Assembly: GCA_000149225.2 (NCBI GenBank)
Contig: CM000688.1
Coordinates: 186,001-250,000, forward strand
Source of the DNA: Lachancea kluyveri NRRL Y-12651
Lineage: Eukaryota; Ascomycota; Saccharomycetes; Saccharomycetales; Saccharomycetaceae
Direction of reading: 5' to 3'
DNA length: 64,000 nt
Part shown: in pieces, positions 41,078 through 53,911 of the stretch
Layout of the letters: each line of letters begins with the position of its first letter
Position numbering within the stretch: the first letter of the stretch is position 1
Program-made: the position numbers and the translations under genes
Notes under the pieces: generated by a model
Seen by the model: only the letters and a program-made list of their open reading frames with translations
Database searches by the model: none
Told to the model about the DNA's origin: nothing

Positions 41078-41719
41078 ATGTCAGGGTTAAGAACTGTTTC
41101 GTCTTCTTCTGCTAATGGTAAGAGTTATGACTCTATTATGAAGATTTTGCTAGTCGGTGATTCGGGTGTCGGGAAATCATGTCTATTGGTTCGTTTCGTG
41201 GAGGATAAATTCAGTCCTTCTTTTATCACTACCATCGGTATTGATTTCAAAATTAAGACTGTGGATATTAATGGTAAAAAGATCAAGCTACAGTTGTGGG
41301 ATACGGCAGGTCAAGAGCGTTTCCGTACCATCACCACAGCCTACTACAGAGGTGCCATGGGTATTATTTTAGTTTACGACGTGACAGATGAGAGAACTTT
41401 CTCTAATATTAAACAATGGCTCAGTACCGTTAACCAACATGCTAACGATGAGGCACAACTATTGCTAGTTGGTAATAAGAGCGATATGGATACAAGGGCT
41501 GTGACTTACGAGCAAGGTGAGGCTTTGTCCAAGGAATTAGGTTTACCATTCGTTGAGGCCAGTGCCAAAAACGATGACAATGTCAATGAAATATTCTTCA
41601 CGTTGGCCAAGTTGATCCAAGAAAAAATCGATAATGACAAGCTAGTTGGCAATACGAACAAAGATGGCAGCGTCAACATCAACAGCAATGGCGGTGGTTC
41701 CAAGTCCAATTGTTGTTAA
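41078..41719 (+). CDS. SEC4: Rab GTPase Sec4 (exocytosis)
   Basis: Rab GTPase on secretory vesicles that engages the exocyst for fusion with the plasma membrane. 213 residues (215 in S. cerevisiae). P-loop GDSGVGKS (27-34); switch I with [12 protein letters not shown]; switch [28 protein letters not shown] guanine-specificity motif; EASAK near residue 160. The C terminus GGGSKSNCC ends in CC for double geranylgeranylation. Highly conserved throughout except for the hypervariable tail. Confidence 0.98.
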   Translation: MSGLRTVSSSSANGKSYDSIMKILLVGDSGVGKSCLLVRFVEDKFSPSFITTIGIDFKIKTVDINGKKIKLQLWDTAGQERFRTITTAYYRGAMGIILVYDVTDERTFSNIKQWLSTVNQHANDEAQLLLVGNKSDMDTRAVTYEQGEALSKELGLPFVEASAKNDDNVNEIFFTLAKLIQEKIDNDKLVGNTNKDGSVNINSNGGGSKSNCC

Positions 41720-42275
41720 GTACACTCTATTGTTATATCACTATCTAAGGCACTTTTAGACACAATAACTTCAATTAACTTTATCACAGTATCCAATAGT
41801 TCCACGCTTTTTGGTATACTACCCCTTCTTAGTCAGTCAAATTAATGTCTTAAAGTGCAAGGCAGACCCTGCTTTGTTAAATATTGGACTAAATATGTTC
41901 CTTCTTTTTCACATCTTTTTGCGTCTTTTTTGTTTTTTTCGCTCCCACTTTTACCTTTTACTCACCAGATCATGCTGGTTCGTTCTATCTAAAAGTCCAA
42001 CCGCCTGATCCATTGCTTAGTATATATGTGTGACAAAGTAGACGCATTCTGACGAAAAAATGTCTCGGTGCGACTGGAAGTGTCGGTGATTATGCCTGCA
42101 AATGAACCACAAAACATTAGAAAATAAAGTAGAGTAGTTTGTCTGAATTTTGATTATATTTTACATGCTTGAAATGGTTGAATCTCTTTTTTTTTTTTTT
42201 TTTTTTTGTTACGGCAGCTTCTATCGTAGTTTACTGTATTATTACTACTAGAGTAATTCAGATACTTTGTAAGAA
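41720..42275. other. Intergenic between SEC4 and coiled-coil gene
   Basis: About 555 bp with a long T run (42188-42208) close to the next gene. No gene seen. Confidence 0.45.
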
Positions 42276-43238
42276 ATGAAGGTCGATTTACTTTCTAGCA
42301 TTATTATTCTCAAGCTTATCCAGAAACGAATACCAGCAATACAATGTGTTGAAGAAGCACAATCAAATATAGAGAACGATTCTAAAAATTCATACACAGT
42401 ATCCAATTTACAACGTTTGAAGAAGGAGCTAAACAAGAAAGTCGAGCAACTCAATCGTATGGAGGAAAAGGAGTTTCTGGTGACACATCATTGCAAAATC
42501 AAGGCGTATGAACTAGAGGACCTGAAAAACAGGTTAAGCAATGACTTGGATTTCCAAAAGCTAAAAGAAGAAAACTTTCGATTCAAACTCAGCTACCAAA
42601 ACTTGAAAGTGAAAAACAAGCGAGTAAAAAAGATTCTCGATAGCTCAAAACAAGAAAGAAGAGCAGATACGAAAAGTGTAGAGCCAGGCAGGCACAACGT
42701 GCTAAGAGAAGAATTAGTCGAGCCACAAAAGATAGATGAGATTAATTTGGAAATAAAATGTCTAACAGAGGTAAGAGATGGCAAACTCGATGAGTTAGAT
42801 GCCAAGGAATGGGATGATAAAGAGAGAAACTATATGCTTGGAACCCTTGAGAAAAGGGCTCAAGACATGGAAAAAAAACTTGCCAAGATCGAACAAGAGA
42901 AATTGGCTAAACAAGCACATTTGAACGTCTGTCCAGCACAAGAACTTGCATTGGAGCAACAAATTGCAGCTTATCAAAAGTGCGTAGATCAGATGAGAAA
43001 TTTGACCGTCGCACAATTGTCTACAATCAACTACTGGGAATCCAAGGTCTGGAAAGCACTAGACAAATACGAAAGGGAAGAACATAAAAGTATAGCATTA
43101 TCCAAACAATTTGCGCTAACGCTTGAGAATCTCGATGAAGAGAAACATTATTTCCGCGAACAATCTTTCAACCAATGCTTAAATTTGGAACAAGCAAAAA
43201 ATTTATTAAAGAGGAAAGAGCACTTTTTAGCCAAATGA
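42276..43238 (+). CDS. Predicted coiled-coil protein, unknown
   Basis: A 320-residue protein rich in Lys, Glu, Leu and Gln that I do not recognise. Heptad-like patterns run over about residues 45-125 and 145-320, so it is probably an elongated rod. There is no membrane segment and no enzymatic motif; the most complex segment is QMRNLTVAQLSTINYWESK near 245-263. Many coiled-coil families look alike (kinetochore, spindle pole, meiotic and tethering factors), so I do not name one. It lies between SEC4 and VTC2, which are adjacent in S. cerevisiae, so the gene was gained here or lost there. It might be a fast-evolving orthologue that sequence reading cannot detect. Confidence 0.65.
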   Translation: MKVDLLSSIIILKLIQKRIPAIQCVEEAQSNIENDSKNSYTVSNLQRLKKELNKKVEQLNRMEEKEFLVTHHCKIKAYELEDLKNRLSNDLDFQKLKEENFRFKLSYQNLKVKNKRVKKILDSSKQERRADTKSVEPGRHNVLREELVEPQKIDEINLEIKCLTEVRDGKLDELDAKEWDDKERNYMLGTLEKRAQDMEKKLAKIEQEKLAKQAHLNVCPAQELALEQQIAAYQKCVDQMRNLTVAQLSTINYWESKVWKALDKYEREEHKSIALSKQFALTLENLDEEKHYFREQSFNQCLNLEQAKNLLKRKEHFLAK

Positions 43239-43400
43239 TGTCTTTACATTCGTGGGTTTCCATCCATCAGTTGGAGTTAAGAGGTGTAAATATATACATA
43301 TGTTCTGAATTCAGAGCACTTTGAGCAGCGTGAACATAGTATTCAAATGATGGAAACGTATATCATTCGACTGTTGTCAAATACACATATATATATGTGT

Positions 43401-43458
43401 CACGTGCACTACGTGTATAGTGATTATAGTCGCTAACAAAATTTCTCCTACACGTGGG
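43401..43458. promoter_or_regulatory. Pho4-type CACGTG sites upstream of VTC2/3
   Basis: CACGTG at 43401-43406 and CACGTGGG at 43451-43458 (the high-affinity Pho4 form), 113-170 bp before the ATG; a TATAAAA box follows at 43495-43501. This is the layout of PHO-regulated genes, and S. cerevisiae VTC genes are induced by phosphate starvation. Confidence 0.75.
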
Positions 43459-43570
43459 AGATACTTTCAAGGGAAAATTGAAGGCTTACCATCATATAAA
43501 AGGGAGCTCGTTATCAATATTTCCCTTAGAATTCTTGATTATATCATCCTAAGCGTATCCGTATCCACTA

Positions 43571-46111
43571 ATGCTATTTGGAGTCAGACTAGCTAATGAG
43601 ATTTATCCTCCTTGGAGGGACTCGTACATGGATTATGAGCGTTTGAAGAAGTTGCTAAAGGAGTCGGTGTTAAAAAGATCTGAAATGAAAGCCCAGTCCT
43701 CTAAGCACCAAAAGGGTCGCGGTGAAGATAAGGATACTTGGTCTGAGGGTGATGAGTCTAATTTTGTTGCTGCCCTAGATGAAGAGTTAGAAAAGGTTTA
43801 CGGATTTCAGATAAAGAAATTTAACACCCTAATGGACAAATTGAACCGTTTAGAAGAACAAACAGATGATGAAGCGACCATCAAATCCTTGGATTTTGTG
43901 AACTTTCAACACGCCTTGGAAGAATCACTAAGTGAAGCTCAGGAGCTAGACAATTTTTCTAGACTGAATTTCACCGGTTTCATCAAGATTGTCAAGAAGC
44001 ACGATAAGTTACACCCCAAGTATCCCTCTGTGAAATCTTTACTGCAAGTTAGATTGAAAGAATTGCCTTTCCACTCTGAAGAGTATTCTCCTCTCCTTTA
44101 CAAAATTTCCTTCTTGTACAACATTTTGAGAAACAATTTTACAACCGTTTCCAAGTCCTTGGCCAATTCTTCCAAGCTGTCTAGCGTTAACAACACCGAG
44201 GAAATAAGCTTTCAAAGCTTCAAGTTTTGGGTCCATCCAGACAACTTGATGGAGGTCAAAACCAGAATTTTGAGACACCTGCCCGTGTTAGTTTACGCAG
44301 CAACTCCCGGTGAGAACGATGACTTGATTAACAGATTGGAAGCCGACATTTTAGATGCAGACGACTCCATCCCAAGCTGTTCCACTTCGAGCAATGGTAC
44401 AGAAGATGGTGATATGAGTAAAGGCTATGATCCAGTTATCAACACGTTATACTTTGACAACGACTATTTTGAATTGTACAACAACAAGTTGTTAAAAACG
44501 AATTCTGCACCTACTCTAAGGCTGAGGTGGACTGGGAAACTGGCGGACAAACCCGATATCTTCTTCGAAAAGAGAATGTTTGTTGAGGACTCCAAGACTG
44601 GATCTAGTGACTTTGAAGAAATTAGATTAAAGTTAAAACAAAAGTTTATCAATGGCTTCATTTTCAACGGAGATGACGAATTCAAAGAAAGGATGTTGCG
44701 TAAATTAAAGGATAGAGGTACCATGAACAATGAGATTAGTAAACTGAGCGATGATTTTGACTCTGTTCAAACGTTTGTACTTGAAAACGAATTGCAACCA
44801 GTCTTGAGAACAATGTATACCAGAACTGCGTTCCAGATTCCAGGTGATGATAGAGTAAGAATTACCATCGACTCTGACATCATGTACATAAGAGAGGATG
44901 CCTTTGATAAGGACAGACCAATTAGAGATCCTACCAATTGGCATAGATCTGACATCGATGCCAACGTAGCACATCCAATGAAATTTTTGAGAGCAGGAGA
45001 ATACGCTAAATTCCCTTACTCGGTCATGGAAATTAAAGTGAAAAACCCGATCAAGTCCACGTCTGCTGTTGACAGTACAATGTCAAGTACTCAGCTACCA
45101 AGAAAACATGGGAAATGGATTGGTGAATTGACAAACTCACATTTGGTTAAGGAAGTTCCAAGGTTTTCTAAGTATATCCAAGGTGTGGCTTCTTTGTTTG
45201 GTGAAGATGAAAAACTGGACATGCTACCATTTTGGTTACCTGATTTGGAGTATGATATCAGAAAGGACCCCAAACAGGCTTATGAAGAAGAGAAAAAGAA
45301 ATTGAAAAAGCAAAAGGAAACCGAAGCCAAGATGAGCAAGATAAAGAGACTTTCAACTGTTGCTCAAATTGAAGAGGTGCGTACACCTTCTGATCAGGAT
45401 CAAGAACAACTAGACTTTACTTCTTCTCCTAATGAGAGAGAGGCCGATTTGGAGGATCATGAATCCTCGGATGAAGAGTACACCACTCACAAAAGAAGAA
45501 AGCAGAAGAGTAAGCGTGATCCTAATTTTTTCAGGGTGCTGGCTGGTAGGAATTCCAAACTAACCGGTGTTGATTCTGAAGACGAAGAGGTCGACTTACC
45601 GCAGGGAGTGAAGAAGCCAACAAGCTACATAAAGAATGCTGGCCCTATTAAAGTTGAAGCAAAAGTTTGGTTGGCAAATGAGCGTACTTTCAACAGATGG
45701 CTTTCTGTGACTTCTTTGTTAAGTGCCTTGACATTTTCCATTTATAATTCTGTCAAAAAGGCAGAATTTCCACAGTTGGCGACCACTATGGCCTACATCT
45801 ATTTTGCATTGACAATTTTCACAGGCATCTGGTCTTATGTCACTTATGTCAAAAGGTTGGATGTCATTAGAGAGAGAAGCGGTAAACATTTAGACAGCCC
45901 ACTTGGTCCGTTATTGTTGGCAACCGTGTTAATAGTAACACTGGTTATCAATTTTGTCTTTGCCTTCAAAGAAGCTGCTCAAAGAAAACATGACGCGTCA
46001 ATCTCTGCTGTGGCACTAATGGGTAACCCACAACAACTTCCAAGAAATCTTGAGCGTATCCAAGAATTCATTTTTAGATTGATCGGTGCTCGCTCGTCTT
46101 CATCTAAATAA
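43571..46111 (+). CDS. VTC2: Vacuolar transporter chaperone subunit Vtc2/Vtc3
   Basis: Subunit of the VTC polyphosphate polymerase complex on the vacuole, which makes polyphosphate and moves it into the lumen. 846 residues (828 and 835 in S. cerevisiae Vtc2 and Vtc3). N-terminal SPX domain from [27 protein letters not shown], which binds inositol pyrophosphates; a central VTC tunnel domain (about 200-570) with [22 protein letters not shown]; an acidic, Lys-rich linker; and three membrane helices near 715-800 of the DUF202 type. VTC2 (chromosome VI) and VTC3 (XVI) are duplicates in S. cerevisiae; this is the single pre-duplication counterpart, next to ULP1 as VTC3 is. The PHO sites suggest induction by low phosphate. 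Confidence 0.96.
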   Translation: MLFGVRLANEIYPPWRDSYMDYERLKKLLKESVLKRSEMKAQSSKHQKGRGEDKDTWSEGDESNFVAALDEELEKVYGFQIKKFNTLMDKLNRLEEQTDDEATIKSLDFVNFQHALEESLSEAQELDNFSRLNFTGFIKIVKKHDKLHPKYPSVKSLLQVRLKELPFHSEEYSPLLYKISFLYNILRNNFTTVSKSLANSSKLSSVNNTEEISFQSFKFWVHPDNLMEVKTRILRHLPVLVYAATPGENDDLINRLEADILDADDSIPSCSTSSNGTEDGDMSKGYDPVINTLYFDNDYFELYNNKLLKTNSAPTLRLRWTGKLADKPDIFFEKRMFVEDSKTGSSDFEEIRLKLKQKFINGFIFNGDDEFKERMLRKLKDRGTMNNEISKLSDDFDSVQTFVLENELQPVLRTMYTRTAFQIPGDDRVRITIDSDIMYIREDAFDKDRPIRDPTNWHRSDIDANVAHPMKFLRAGEYAKFPYSVMEIKVKNPIKSTSAVDSTMSSTQLPRKHGKWIGELTNSHLVKEVPRFSKYIQGVASLFGEDEKLDMLPFWLPDLEYDIRKDPKQAYEEEKKKLKKQKETEAKMSKIKRLSTVAQIEEVRTPSDQDQEQLDFTSSPNEREADLEDHESSDEEYTTHKRRKQKSKRDPNFFRVLAGRNSKLTGVDSEDEEVDLPQGVKKPTSYIKNAGPIKVEAKVWLANERTFNRWLSVTSLLSALTFSIYNSVKKAEFPQLATTMAYIYFALTIFTGIWSYVTYVKRLDVIRERSGKHLDSPLGPLLLATVLIVTLVINFVFAFKEAAQRKHDASISAVALMGNPQQLPRNLERIQEFIFRLIGARSSSSK

Positions 46112-46163
46112 TCGGAAAATACACAAACCCTTAAAATCAGTTTAAATATTGTAACACGTTGAA

Positions 46164-46198
<35 letters not shown>

Positions 46199-46566
46199 TA
46201 CTACTTTTTTTAATTTTTTTACTTTATTTATTTGTCTACTGATTTGTTTAGTGATTCGTCAAAGAAATTGTGACATGGACGGCGACGTTTTAAGTACTAT
46301 TATGGTAATACTGTAACTAAATTGGGGACGATTTATGTTTCCAAGATCTGCTAATGTGTTTTAAACGATTGTTCTAGAATTTTAAAAAGGTAAATGACTG
46401 CGTAACTAGGACTGTTGTGCCAGTTTGTTAAGTTATCAGATTGTATGCTCGTACCGGGTAACAGACTCGGAATGAAACTGAAACTTTATGTTTACCTTCA
46501 GTGAGCAACAGGCCTCTTGCATAGAAGTTCAATCAAAATACAAGTTAGAGAGACAGGTTCCAACCT
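46112..46566. repeat. Intergenic with (ATT)11 microsatellite
   Basis: About 455 bp between VTC2 and ULP1. A pure ATT array runs from 46164 to 46197. The rest is AT-rich and holds the ULP1 promoter; no gene is seen. Confidence 0.7.
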
Positions 46567-48300
46567 ATGAGTGCTGCTTATAAAAGGCAAAGGTCATCTA
46601 ACTACTACTCGCCCTCCTATTCCAGCTTAATAACTTTTAGCTCTTCTACTGGGCCCACTGTTTTCCATCCTAAGAGGACCACGATTGGGAGATCTTCTGT
46701 ACATACCAGGAGATTATCACCTAGAAATACTTTGAATGGGTTTAGAAAGAATAATATTATTCAAGACGAAGTGGCAACCATTTTTGACGAGGTTAAGAAG
46801 GTGTTTGCGAACACCGGGAAATCCCTTTGGCAGTGGATGAAACCACCAGCAATAGATGAAGAGGTTGGTGACGAGACGCAATTGCCACACAAGAAAAAAG
46901 TACAGTCTTCTAAAAAAAGGCTGGTGTCTGAGGAACTTTTTACCCCTAACAAAAAGAAGAAGTTCATAGATGACAGTGAAATCTTTATAAGGGCTTCTTC
47001 AGAAGTTAAAAAAAGTAAAGAGCAGGACCTAAATGAAAAATTAAAGGATGCGATTGCACCAGAATACGACTCTGATTTTCAGCTGTTACTAGAGAAAGAC
47101 CCGTTTAAATGGGACAAAAGGGGTCATCAAAGAGAGAATAAAATCTGTGCTCAACCTCAATATGGCACTACTTTTTATAAACGGAGGAGAAAGGGATTTG
47201 GCAAGACTGATAAAGAGAGACAAATGATCCCATACCAGTCTCCTGAAGAGGTCTCTTATTTAAAGATGGTTTTCAATGGTGAATATCAAGCGCCTAAAAT
47301 AATCGAGGATCAGCGGAAAGAGCAACTAAGATTGCTAGAACAAGATAAGGCAAGAAGTGAAAGCAGTAGTTTGAAGAATTCTATTATTAATCTGACAGAA
47401 AAAATTAAGCAAGTAATATTAGACAACCAACAGAAACGCGAAGATCCCGACGATCTGATATTCGTCAAGGAGCAAAAGGTCGAACCACCAAGTTTTGATC
47501 GTAAAACGTTCTATGGTCAACATTTGAAATTTGACACATCCATATTGACGTTTGAAGAGGAGTTCAGAAGCTATAAAAAGTTGTTGGAAGAAAGACGCAA
47601 AATCCAGGAAGAAGTAAGGAAAAAGAAAAAACAGCAAAGATTAGTTCCTGACTTAACGAAGCATGATATTGATGAATTTAAAAGCACGCTGACTAGGAAT
47701 GATGACGGAGTTTTAGTGAACAAGAATAACATAGAAGTTAGAGTTCGCGACTTTAAAACACTGGCACCAAGGCGATGGCTAAATGATACAATTATTGAGT
47801 TTTTCATGAAATGCATCGAATTACAAACGCCTAAAACAGTGGCATTCAACTCCTTTTTCTACTCGAATCTTTCTAGAAAGGGTTATCAGGGCGTAAGGAG
47901 GTGGATGAAAAAGAAAAAGGCTCAAATTACTGATTTAGAGAAGGTTTTTGTTCCTATTAACTTAAATCAATCTCACTGGTCGCTAGGCATGATCGATATT
48001 ACTAACCAAAAAATATTATATGTCGACTCTTTATCAGATGGGCCGAGCCCTATGAGCTTCGCAATCTTGAAAGATTTGCAATCTTATGTGATTGAAGAAA
48101 GTAACGGGAAACTAGGAGAGGAGTTTGATTTAGTGCATGTCGATTGTCCGCAGCAACCAAATGGATTCGATTGTGGGATATATGTTTGCATGAATACGTT
48201 ATACATGAGTAAAGATGCACCTTTAACTTTTGGCCAAAAGGATGCAGCTAAGATGAGAGCGTACATTGGGCATTTGATTTTATCTAAAGGTGATGAATAA
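46567..48300 (+). CDS. ULP1: SUMO-specific protease Ulp1
   Basis: Cysteine protease at the nuclear pore that matures SUMO (Smt3) and removes it from substrates. 577 residues (621 in S. cerevisiae). The N-terminal part is basic and disordered with KKKK stretches (nuclear pore targeting); a coiled region lies around 330-365 (LLEERRKIQEEVRKKKKQQ); the C48 protease domain fills the last 210 residues. Catalytic triad H470 (QSHWSLGMID), D487 (YVDSLSD) and C536 (GFDCGIYVC) are all present, with Q530 or Q531 as the oxyanion Gln (PQQPNG). S. cerevisiae ULP1 is on chromosome XVI beside VTC3. Confidence 0.97.
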   Translation: MSAAYKRQRSSNYYSPSYSSLITFSSSTGPTVFHPKRTTIGRSSVHTRRLSPRNTLNGFRKNNIIQDEVATIFDEVKKVFANTGKSLWQWMKPPAIDEEVGDETQLPHKKKVQSSKKRLVSEELFTPNKKKKFIDDSEIFIRASSEVKKSKEQDLNEKLKDAIAPEYDSDFQLLLEKDPFKWDKRGHQRENKICAQPQYGTTFYKRRRKGFGKTDKERQMIPYQSPEEVSYLKMVFNGEYQAPKIIEDQRKEQLRLLEQDKARSESSSLKNSIINLTEKIKQVILDNQQKREDPDDLIFVKEQKVEPPSFDRKTFYGQHLKFDTSILTFEEEFRSYKKLLEERRKIQEEVRKKKKQQRLVPDLTKHDIDEFKSTLTRNDDGVLVNKNNIEVRVRDFKTLAPRRWLNDTIIEFFMKCIELQTPKTVAFNSFFYSNLSRKGYQGVRRWMKKKKAQITDLEKVFVPINLNQSHWSLGMIDITNQKILYVDSLSDGPSPMSFAILKDLQSYVIEESNGKLGEEFDLVHVDCPQQPNGFDCGIYVCMNTLYMSKDAPLTFGQKDAAKMRAYIGHLILSKGDE

Positions 48301-48641
48301 CTCATTTAACATTAGTTGCATATGGTAGATTTTGTAATGATATAAGTCCGCAAATGGACAACCACAAAACCATCGGCATCTTTGAGTTCGCCAAAAGTGT
48401 GACTTTGTATAGCAGTGCGATAATAGACATCTTGTGGGGATACCTATCTGCTTAAAGTATTGTAAATAAATTTGTAGATGAAGTTAATACTAGCACTCTA
48501 GCAAAGGTTTGCGCGGTAAATATGGTCAGGAGCAAGGAGGTAATGGACACCATCAAAAATATATGTTTATGAGACTAGAAGCGAAATAGGCAGCCCATTT
48601 TATGGAATTCATATACCTGCTCTTTTTTTTCAGTTGTTACT
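48301..48641. other. Convergent intergenic region ULP1/MSH4
   Basis: About 340 bp between two 3' ends; AT-rich, no gene seen. Confidence 0.45.
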
Positions 48642-51341
48642 TCAGTCTTCGAAAGTGCTAATAAAACTACTTTGAGTTGCCTTTAATGATTTTAAAGAAA
48701 TGTTTTCATGTCTACTGAGTTCCTTGAGAATTTCCACTAAGTTGTGTATCTGTTTTATTTGATTTGCTATCCGGTGATGTTCTTCTTTATGCTCCTTACT
48801 CAAATTCGCATTTGACATCTTCTTCTTACTGCTTTTGAGTAAGCTGCCAATCTCGTAGGCATTATCCATGATTTCTCTAGGGAATAAATTCTGTACGACT
48901 CTCAAACCATAATTTTTAATACCGCTGGTTGTTCTAGATACTTTGTAATGCATTGTCAAGGATTTATCAACAACTTCGGCTGTCATTTGTAAATGGACCA
49001 CGGACGGTTTGGAAGTTAAGATTTCTGGGATATCCCTGAAATGAGTAGAAATAAAAGCCGTGCACTTGGTACTCACGAGATGCTCTGTGATGGCCAATGA
49101 AACTGCAAACCCATCGCCGATACTAGAGCCCCTTCCTAATTCATCTAACACCATAAGAGTATTGGAATCGATGTCGTGTAAAAAATAGGCCATTTCTTTC
49201 ATTTCCGAAGAAAAGGTCGAAGAATTAACTTCAATCGTATCATTGCAAACTCTGGCATGCAATCTATTAAATATTGGGAAACAAGCATAATCAGCCGGTA
49301 CTGGTGACCCCATCTGGGCCATAATATTAAGAATAGCAATTTGTTTCAAGTAAACAGACTTGCCACTAGCGTTACAACCTGTAATTATCTGAATTGCAGA
49401 ACTCTCCTTGATAGACACAGTATCGTTTGGAATAAACTTTTTTAAAAACTTCTCCAATATTGGGTGGCGCGCTGATTTGAATACCATTTTATTTGAAAAT
49501 TCCGGGATGCAGTAATTATTTTCTGCTGAATTATAGGCAAAACAGCTTAGTAGATCCAAAATAGATACGGCCTCTGCAATCATGAAAAGAACCGATATTT
49601 TCTTTACGATTGCTTTCAAAAGTTCCTGTACAATCTGCTCACTTATTAGCATAATTTCAGACATAACCTCATCTAACCTGGCGTTGAGCTTTGTTATTTG
49701 TAGAGTCGTAAACTCTACGTAGTTTTTCTTCACAACTTTATTGATAAACACTGGTGCCAACTTTGAAATATCGGTTATCCCTTGCCTTTTCAATTTAACA
49801 AAAAAACCTCGCGTGGAATCGTAACTATGTTGCAAGTTTAGACTATGGCGTTGAGATAACGATTCGATTTCATTTATGATATCGTCAATAATACCCTTAT
49901 AAATCTGTCTAGAAACGTCTAAGAGGCCATTCGCGCCACTTTTGACAGCATATGATCTTTGGTTTTGTAAATCCAAATTTGTAGAAGCCCATGTACAGTC
50001 ATCATTAATGTAGGTGGATATTAGCTCTCTGATATCTTCTATCGCGTCATTCTGGCAAATTTCTTTTACCTCTTTAAGTAATCTGCTTTCTACTTTATTA
50101 TTTTCCAATAGAGAGCCGAGCTTGGAAGCGAGTTCTATAGAGTCCTTCAATAGTATGACGTAGTTTAACTTCTGATCTGGTCTGATTGCAGCATGGTCGG
50201 CCGATAACAACTTTGAATACAAAGCGTCCAAGTCTTGGCAACTCCTCATTTCTGCGCGAAGGTCACCTAACAACTGACTGTTATCTTGTAACTCGACAAC
50301 ACATTGCAACCTCATTATAATGCCATCCTCCTGGGTCAAGGGCTGTAAAATATTGTTGCGAAGCGCTCTTTTCCCCATTTTTGTAACTGTTGAGTCCAAA
50401 AATTTAAATAGAGACATGCCTTTTTTTTCCAAGGCGTTTTCTACTAGCTCCAATCCTTTTGATGTTCTTGGGTCGATTAGCATAGTATTTTCAGTACCTT
50501 CATACTTGATACGGAGGTTTTGAAAGCTGTAGCTTTCGTTTGAAATTCTGCTTGTGGAAATCCGTTTTGTGTGTTTAATTGCTGCAGACACAGCACATAA
50601 CGCAAACTTTTTGTCTACGAATTTCTCAACTGTCAAATTCTTTTCATTCCCAATAAATAGGCCATATTCTTCGATGGCAGTTAGTCCTTCTTGGGAGTTG
50701 TAATGCTTTAAACTGGCCTCAATCACCTTGACAGATCCAGAAACATTGAATTTTATGATAGTGGCCAATTTGGAAATGTTGGGCAAAAATGAAGATGATG
50801 GTAACAAAATCTCTGTAGGTTGATGAATCTGTATTTTATGTACTGTCCTAATAAAGATCTGAGAATCCATAAAATCTGATATAATCATTTCACCAGTAGA
50901 GTAATTTATCACACACAATCCTATTCTGGAATCTGTGTCCTTGGAAATTTCAAATATGCTGCAAATAATTTTCTCTTGAACTGCCGTTAAGCCTGAGGTT
51001 CTGGAATGAACTTTTTGATGTCTTGTGGTTTCAATGGTTGAAGAGCGTGGGAAGTTAGGAGATGCCAATGTGTGACTGTTGATACTAGATAACTTTGACT
51101 GGACTAGGCGCTGTTTTTGAGTTACCTTACCAGCACGAACCTTCTTAGATGAAAATAGATTCTCTGATGTCGAGTTTTCGGTTCTCATTGAAGAAGGTTT
51201 TGAAATCCCTGAAGCTGACGTCTTGTATGTTCGTACTGTTGTCGTGTTAGTGTTGGTTTTTGTCACTGTAGAGGATGATGACGACGGTCCAAAATACCAG
51301 CCATTGATGAAACTAGAGTCACTGTTCATCTTTCCATTCAT
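48642..51341 (-). CDS. MSH4: Meiotic MutS homologue Msh4
   Basis: Forms a clamp with Msh5 that stabilises recombination intermediates and promotes interfering crossovers; no mismatch-repair role. 899 residues (878 in S. cerevisiae). The Ser/Thr-rich N terminus is followed by the connector and lever domains and then the ATPase: Walker A GCNASGKSVYLKQ, with the Cys in place of Pro seen also in S. cerevisiae Msh4; DELGRGSSIGDG Walker B; and STHFRDIPE. The C-terminal helix-turn-helix dimer region is present. The start codon at 51341 is only 20 bp from the HST2 stop, so its promoter must lie inside HST2. Confidence 0.97.
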   Translation of the reverse strand: MNGKMNSDSSFINGWYFGPSSSSSTVTKTNTNTTTVRTYKTSASGISKPSSMRTENSTSENLFSSKKVRAGKVTQKQRLVQSKLSSINSHTLASPNFPRSSTIETTRHQKVHSRTSGLTAVQEKIICSIFEISKDTDSRIGLCVINYSTGEMIISDFMDSQIFIRTVHKIQIHQPTEILLPSSSFLPNISKLATIIKFNVSGSVKVIEASLKHYNSQEGLTAIEEYGLFIGNEKNLTVEKFVDKKFALCAVSAAIKHTKRISTSRISNESYSFQNLRIKYEGTENTMLIDPRTSKGLELVENALEKKGMSLFKFLDSTVTKMGKRALRNNILQPLTQEDGIIMRLQCVVELQDNSQLLGDLRAEMRSCQDLDALYSKLLSADHAAIRPDQKLNYVILLKDSIELASKLGSLLENNKVESRLLKEVKEICQNDAIEDIRELISTYINDDCTWASTNLDLQNQRSYAVKSGANGLLDVSRQIYKGIIDDIINEIESLSQRHSLNLQHSYDSTRGFFVKLKRQGITDISKLAPVFINKVVKKNYVEFTTLQITKLNARLDEVMSEIMLISEQIVQELLKAIVKKISVLFMIAEAVSILDLLSCFAYNSAENNYCIPEFSNKMVFKSARHPILEKFLKKFIPNDTVSIKESSAIQIITGCNASGKSVYLKQIAILNIMAQMGSPVPADYACFPIFNRLHARVCNDTIEVNSSTFSSEMKEMAYFLHDIDSNTLMVLDELGRGSSIGDGFAVSLAITEHLVSTKCTAFISTHFRDIPEILTSKPSVVHLQMTAEVVDKSLTMHYKVSRTTSGIKNYGLRVVQNLFPREIMDNAYEIGSLLKSSKKKMSNANLSKEHKEEHHRIANQIKQIHNLVEILKELSRHENISLKSLKATQSSFISTFED

Positions 51342-51361
51342 TACTCTAAGTTATATCTGAC

Positions 51362-53270
<1,909 letters not shown>

Positions 53271-53344
53271 CGACCTCGGTGAGGATTGAACTCACGATCT
53301 TGCGATTAACAGTCGCACGCCTTAACCAGCTTGGCCACGAAGTC
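53271..53344 (-). tRNA. tRNA-Asn (anticodon GTT)
   Basis: A 74 nt gene on the minus strand. Acceptor stem GACTTCG pairs with CGAGGTC; A box GTGGCCAAGCTGG; anticodon loop CTGTTAATC with GTT; B box AGTTCAATCC; discriminator G. No intron. It is close to the S. cerevisiae tRNA-Asn(GTT) that I recall. Confidence 0.97.
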
Positions 53345-53428
53345 ATAATTTTAGAAATTTTATGGAATAATCGAAGTATATCACATGACCATTTTACCCG
53401 GAGTCATAAGAAACCGAATTAAGTCAGT

Positions 53429-53470
53429 GATATCGTCTTGTCAAGGATATCGTCTTGTCAAGGATATCAC
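53429..53470. repeat. 17 bp tandem direct repeat
   Basis: GATATCGTCTTGTCAAG occurs twice in tandem (53429-53445, 53446-53462), and the start of a third unit follows. It sits between the tRNA-Asn gene and LTR copy C. Confidence 0.8.
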
Positions 53471-53590
53471 ACATACGAAGCTCTCTGTGTCCATAAGTAG
53501 TTACATTACATAACAAAAAATGGGAAAGAAATGTATATATGCGTTTATAAGCCCAACGAAACCCATAAACTTTATGTCTGACCTAATGGA

Positions 53591-53911
53591 TGAGAAATAG
53601 GTGAATATTGGGACAATTGTCGAGATTCCATTTTTGATTAAGGCTATAATAATTGGTATATGGGTATACCAGAAGTTCTCCTCACCTTTCTAGGAATCCA
53701 GAAAAGGAGCCTATAATTCTACATACAGATATTCTTCCTTTTATATGTTTCTGGTTCATTACCCTGTTACATTATCAATCCTTGCGTTTCAGCTTCCACT
53801 ATCTTCGATGACTGTTTCTCATTCTTTATGTCACCTTATAACACCGTGTGTGATAATATACTAGTAACACAAATACTAGTCGATGGTCGATAGTTGTATT
53901 TCGTTCCAACA
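53591..53911 (-). mobile_element. Solo LTR, Ty1/copia (delta-like) family, copy C
   Basis: A 321 bp LTR in minus orientation, the same family as copies A and B at 3777-4681 and somewhat more diverged from them. It is flanked by ATGGA and ATAGA, a 5 bp target-site duplication that is nearly intact. It lies about 250 bp upstream of the tRNA-Asn gene (upstream in the sense of tRNA transcription), the preferred Ty1 target zone. No internal coding region is present. Confidence 0.92.
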
